Assembly (NCBI GenBank): GCA_000437555.1
Contig: FR901010.1
Location: 27,478-43,616 of the forward strand
From: Acidaminococcus sp. CAG:917
GTDB taxonomy: Bacteria > Bacillota > Clostridia > Christensenellales > CAG-917
DNA length: 16,139 bases
Reading direction: 5' to 3'
Below the pieces are notes generated by a model, which worked only from the letters and a program-made list of their open reading frames with translations, was not told the DNA's origin and did not search any database. Within the stretch, counting starts at the first letter, position 1, and the number at the start of each line of letters is the position of its first letter. Shown piece after piece: positions 14,649-16,139 of this stretch. The position numbers and the translations under genes were made by a program.

Positions 14649-14654
14649 AATGAG

Positions 14655-14683
14655 ATTATAAAGCACAAAGCGGCGATAGTCAA
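14655..14683 (-). promoter_or_regulatory. Consensus promoter giving a leaderless mRNA
   Basis: Minus strand: TTGACT (14683 to 14678), 17 bp, TATAAT (14660 to 14655), then CTCATT and the ATG at 14648. Counting seven bases from the last T of the -10 puts the start point on the A of the ATG. This is among the closest matches to consensus in the window. Confidence 0.8.
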
Positions 14684-14724
14684 TAAAAAGCCGAAAATAA
14701 TGCCTTTATTTTCCATTCGGGAAT

Positions 14725-14753
14725 TTGAAGACTTTTTTTAATATCATTATAAT
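14725..14753 (+). promoter_or_regulatory. Plus-strand promoter candidate divergent from the TIM-barrel gene
   Basis: TTGAAG (14725-14730), 17 bp, TATAAT (14748-14753). Transcription would start near 14760 and meet a hairpin and six T by 14800, giving an RNA of only about 40 nt, or if it reads on, RNA antisense to the end of ktrA. No plus-strand gene lies ahead. Confidence 0.4.
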
Positions 14754-14778
14754 CGCGACTCTCCGCTTAAATTCCGTC

Positions 14779-14800
14779 TTCCGTCTCAACGGAGTTTTTT
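14779..14800 (+). terminator. Possible plus-strand hairpin terminator
   Basis: TCCGT (14780-14784) and ACGGA (14789-14793) form a 5-bp stem with a CTCA loop, extended by a T-G pair, followed directly by six T (14795-14800). The stem is short. It lies about 20 nt after the predicted plus-strand start. Confidence 0.4.
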
Positions 14801-14827
14801 AATTTAAAAACTCCGCCTTAAGCGGAG
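14801..14827 (-). terminator. Intrinsic terminator after ktrA
   Basis: On the minus strand CTCCGC (14827-14822) pairs with GCGGAG (14816-14811) across a 5-nt loop, followed by TTTTTAAATT. It lies about 205 nt after the ktrA stop and ends the ktrBA transcript before the TIM-barrel gene. Confidence 0.8.
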
Positions 14828-15031
14828 CACTTAAATTCAACAATGCCAAATTAGGATAAAATCGCTAAAAAGAATAATTCAAACGGCATCGAATAATATA
14901 AATAGCAATATTGTATCAATATTTAAATAGCCCGAATAACCGCATTTGTTATATCGATTGATTATATAGCGTTTTTTATTGTATATCCTAAACGGGTTTG
15001 CAACATTTGAAGTTTTATCGTGATTTTATAG

Positions 15032-15703
15032 TTAATTTATATTGTTTGCAAGCTTAATAAGTTCGTCACTGTGTCCGAGCGTCACGACGTGGTCACCCTT
15101 TTGGAATTTAAAATCAGGCGACGGCGACGGGATAAACTCCTTGCCTCTCTTTACTGCCAAAATATTGATATTGTAATTTTTGCGAACGTCGATTTCAAGT
15201 ATGCTCATACCGTCCCAGCCTTCCATGATGGGTATTTCAAACAAAGAATAATCGGCGGTGAGCTGAATATAGTCAAAGACGTTGTTTGAGCTGTATTTAA
15301 TTGCAAGGCGTTCGGCGTTATCCTTTTCGGGATATACTACCTCCGTTGCGCCCGTCTTTAAAAGGAATTTCGCCTGCGATTCCCTGCTCGCTTTGGACAC
15401 TACCCTCTTTGCGCCGCATTCGGAAAGAAGCGACGTAATTTCAAGCGAGGATTGGAAATTGTCGTCGATAGCCACAAAACAAGTATCGAATTGGTCGACG
15501 CCTATCGTCTTTAAAACCGCTTCGTTAGTGCAATCGCCTATATGAGCGTTGGTGAACACGGGAGCAAGTTCCTCAATTTTTCTTTCGTCTATATCGACAA
15601 TCATGACCTCGTTTCCGAGTTCTAAAAGCTTTAAGGCAAGATACTTTCCGTATTCGCCCATTCCTATGACGAGCATTGATTTTTTACCAATTTTCTTTGC
15701 CAT
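15032..15703 (-). CDS. ktrA: Potassium uptake regulatory subunit KtrA (RCK/TrkA protein)
   Basis: KtrA is the cytosolic gating ring of the Ktr K+ uptake system; its RCK_N domains bind nucleotides and open the KtrB pore. The 223-residue length is typical. The Rossmann motif GMGEYG (14-19) and the acidic end of strand 2 (D37 and D39 in IVDIDERK) mark the RCK_N domain (about 8-130). The remainder is the RCK_C/TrkA_C domain with GWDGMSILEIDVR and a GDHVVTLGHSDEL end. It starts 7 nt after the ktrB stop codon, and its weak Shine-Dalgarno (TAGGTG) overlaps the end of ktrB, so the two are co-transcribed and probably translationally coupled. A terminator at 14801-14827 follows. Confidence 0.95.
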   Translation of the reverse strand: MAKKIGKKSMLVIGMGEYGKYLALKLLELGNEVMIVDIDERKIEELAPVFTNAHIGDCTNEAVLKTIGVDQFDTCFVAIDDNFQSSLEITSLLSECGAKRVVSKASRESQAKFLLKTGATEVVYPEKDNAERLAIKYSSNNVFDYIQLTADYSLFEIPIMEGWDGMSILEIDVRKNYNINILAVKRGKEFIPSPSPDFKFQKGDHVVTLGHSDELIKLANNIN

Positions 15704-15710
15704 AACACAC

Positions 15711-16139
15711 CTAACCTATTATGATTTTTTCCGTCGGTCGCTCGAGCGGCACGACTTTATTTTTACCTGCAAATATCATTGCAAAGGAGAGCATTCCCAC
15801 TCTGCCTATATACATAAGCAAAATCAAAACTACCTTTCCGACAACCGCCACGTGGACGGAAAGTCCCACGGAATATCCCACCGTCGAGAGCGCCGATACC
15901 ACCTCGAAAACGACGTCGGCAAGAGAATACTCGGGAGCCACGATACAGATAATCCCGCAGCCGATTATCGCAAGCGCAAGATACATTGACAAAAGGCCGT
16001 ATGCCTGATGCACGTTTGCGGAATCTATCCTTCTGTTGCCCACGGTGATATCCTTTTTGCGGCGCACGTTGGCGATTATGCTGAAAATCAAAACGACGAG
16101 AGTTGTAGTCTTAATGCCGCCCGCAGTAGAGCCCGGGCT
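15711..16139 (-). CDS. ktrB: Potassium channel-like subunit KtrB/TrkH, C-terminal part (N-terminus beyond right edge)
   Basis: The minus-strand frame is open to the right edge and encodes the last 142 residues of a KtrB/TrkH-family K+ translocating subunit. The first visible residues, SPGSTAGGIKTTT, are the family's third pore-loop region. They are followed by a basic cytoplasmic segment (NVRRKKD), two membrane helices, the fourth pore loop EVVSALSTVGYSVGLS and the closing helix with MYIGRVG. The fourth filter reads TVGYS where TVGLS is common. The C-terminal end GKNKVVPLERPTEKIIIG is typical. A start near 16091 (TTG) would be internal; the gene clearly continues upstream. ktrA follows after 7 nt. 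Confidence 0.95.
   Translation of the reverse strand, partial: SPGSTAGGIKTTTLVVLIFSIIANVRRKKDITVGNRRIDSANVHQAYGLLSMYLALAIIGCGIICIVAPEYSLADVVFEVVSALSTVGYSVGLSVHVAVVGKVVLILLMYIGRVGMLSFAMIFAGKNKVVPLERPTEKIIIG

Larger units (their letters stand above)
14649..15031. other. Intergenic region between ktrA and the TIM-barrel gene
   Basis: This 383-bp region holds the ktrA terminator, a plus-strand promoter candidate with a short hairpin and T-run behind it, and the promoter of the TIM-barrel gene. Several CTCCG/CGGAG elements at 14761-14827 can pair in alternative ways. The rest, 14828-15031, is A/T-rich with one palindrome, AATATTG-TAT-CAATATT (14907-14923). No reading frame is convincing. Confidence 0.7.

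Noticed and set aside
14649..14666. GTG start at 14666 for the TIM-barrel gene
   Set aside because: It lies between the -35 and -10 boxes of the promoter, has no Shine-Dalgarno, and adds six residues before the natural first beta strand.
1..16139. CRISPR array, tRNA, rRNA, insertion sequence or prophage genes
   Set aside because: None found: no regularly spaced repeats, cloverleaf, transposase or terminal inverted repeats were seen in spacers or frames.

Overview
The window reads as bacterial chromosome from the class Clostridia (Bacillota), probably an uncultured gut-type lineage. The strongest marker is the SCIFF peptide (six cysteines in forty-five residues) with its radical SAM/SPASM maturase between yajC and secD, a pair known to be almost universal in Clostridia. 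A TIGR04086-type small membrane protein, a KtrA/KtrB potassium system, a Bacillota-length PGI, AT-rich spacers and consensus sigma-A promoters agree with this. I see no phage, insertion sequence, CRISPR array, tRNA or rRNA. It is core chromosome with a few accessory or poorly understood genes.

All genes but one are on the minus strand. In their direction of transcription the order is: ktrB (cut by the right edge), ktrA, a TIM-barrel sugar-phosphate isomerase/epimerase-like gene, pgi, a DUF2804-like gene, an orphan ABC ATPase with degenerate motifs, ruvC, ruvA, ruvB, queA, tgt, yajC, then TIGR04086 on the plus strand, scifF, the SCIFF maturase gene, and secD (cut by the left edge).

Functional blocks. 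15032-16139 is K+ uptake, with ktrB and ktrA separated by 7 nt. 11037-14648 holds central carbon metabolism (pgi), a probable sugar isomerase/epimerase and an uncharacterised DUF2804 protein, each with its own promoter. 9611-10657 is a MalK-like ATPase that keeps Walker A but has lost the Q-loop, signature, catalytic Glu and switch His. 6939-9477 is the RuvABC Holliday-junction resolvasome. 4402-6677 makes the queuosine tRNA modification (Tgt, QueA). 1-3992 joins Sec accessory factors (YajC, SecD) to the SCIFF ribosomal-peptide pathway and the TIGR04086 protein.

The classical ruvCAB-queA-tgt-yajC-secD order is kept but not as one tight operon. Spacers are 150-400 bp, there is a terminator after tgt and another after yajC, and yajC, scifF and secD each have a well-formed promoter with 17-bp spacing. 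The most unusual regulatory observation is a TTGACT-17-TATAAT promoter whose predicted start point falls on the ATG of the TIM-barrel gene, implying a leaderless mRNA. The orphan ATPase gene has a similar promoter with a leader of only about 8 nt and no Shine-Dalgarno. The most unusual protein is that orphan pseudo-ATPase.
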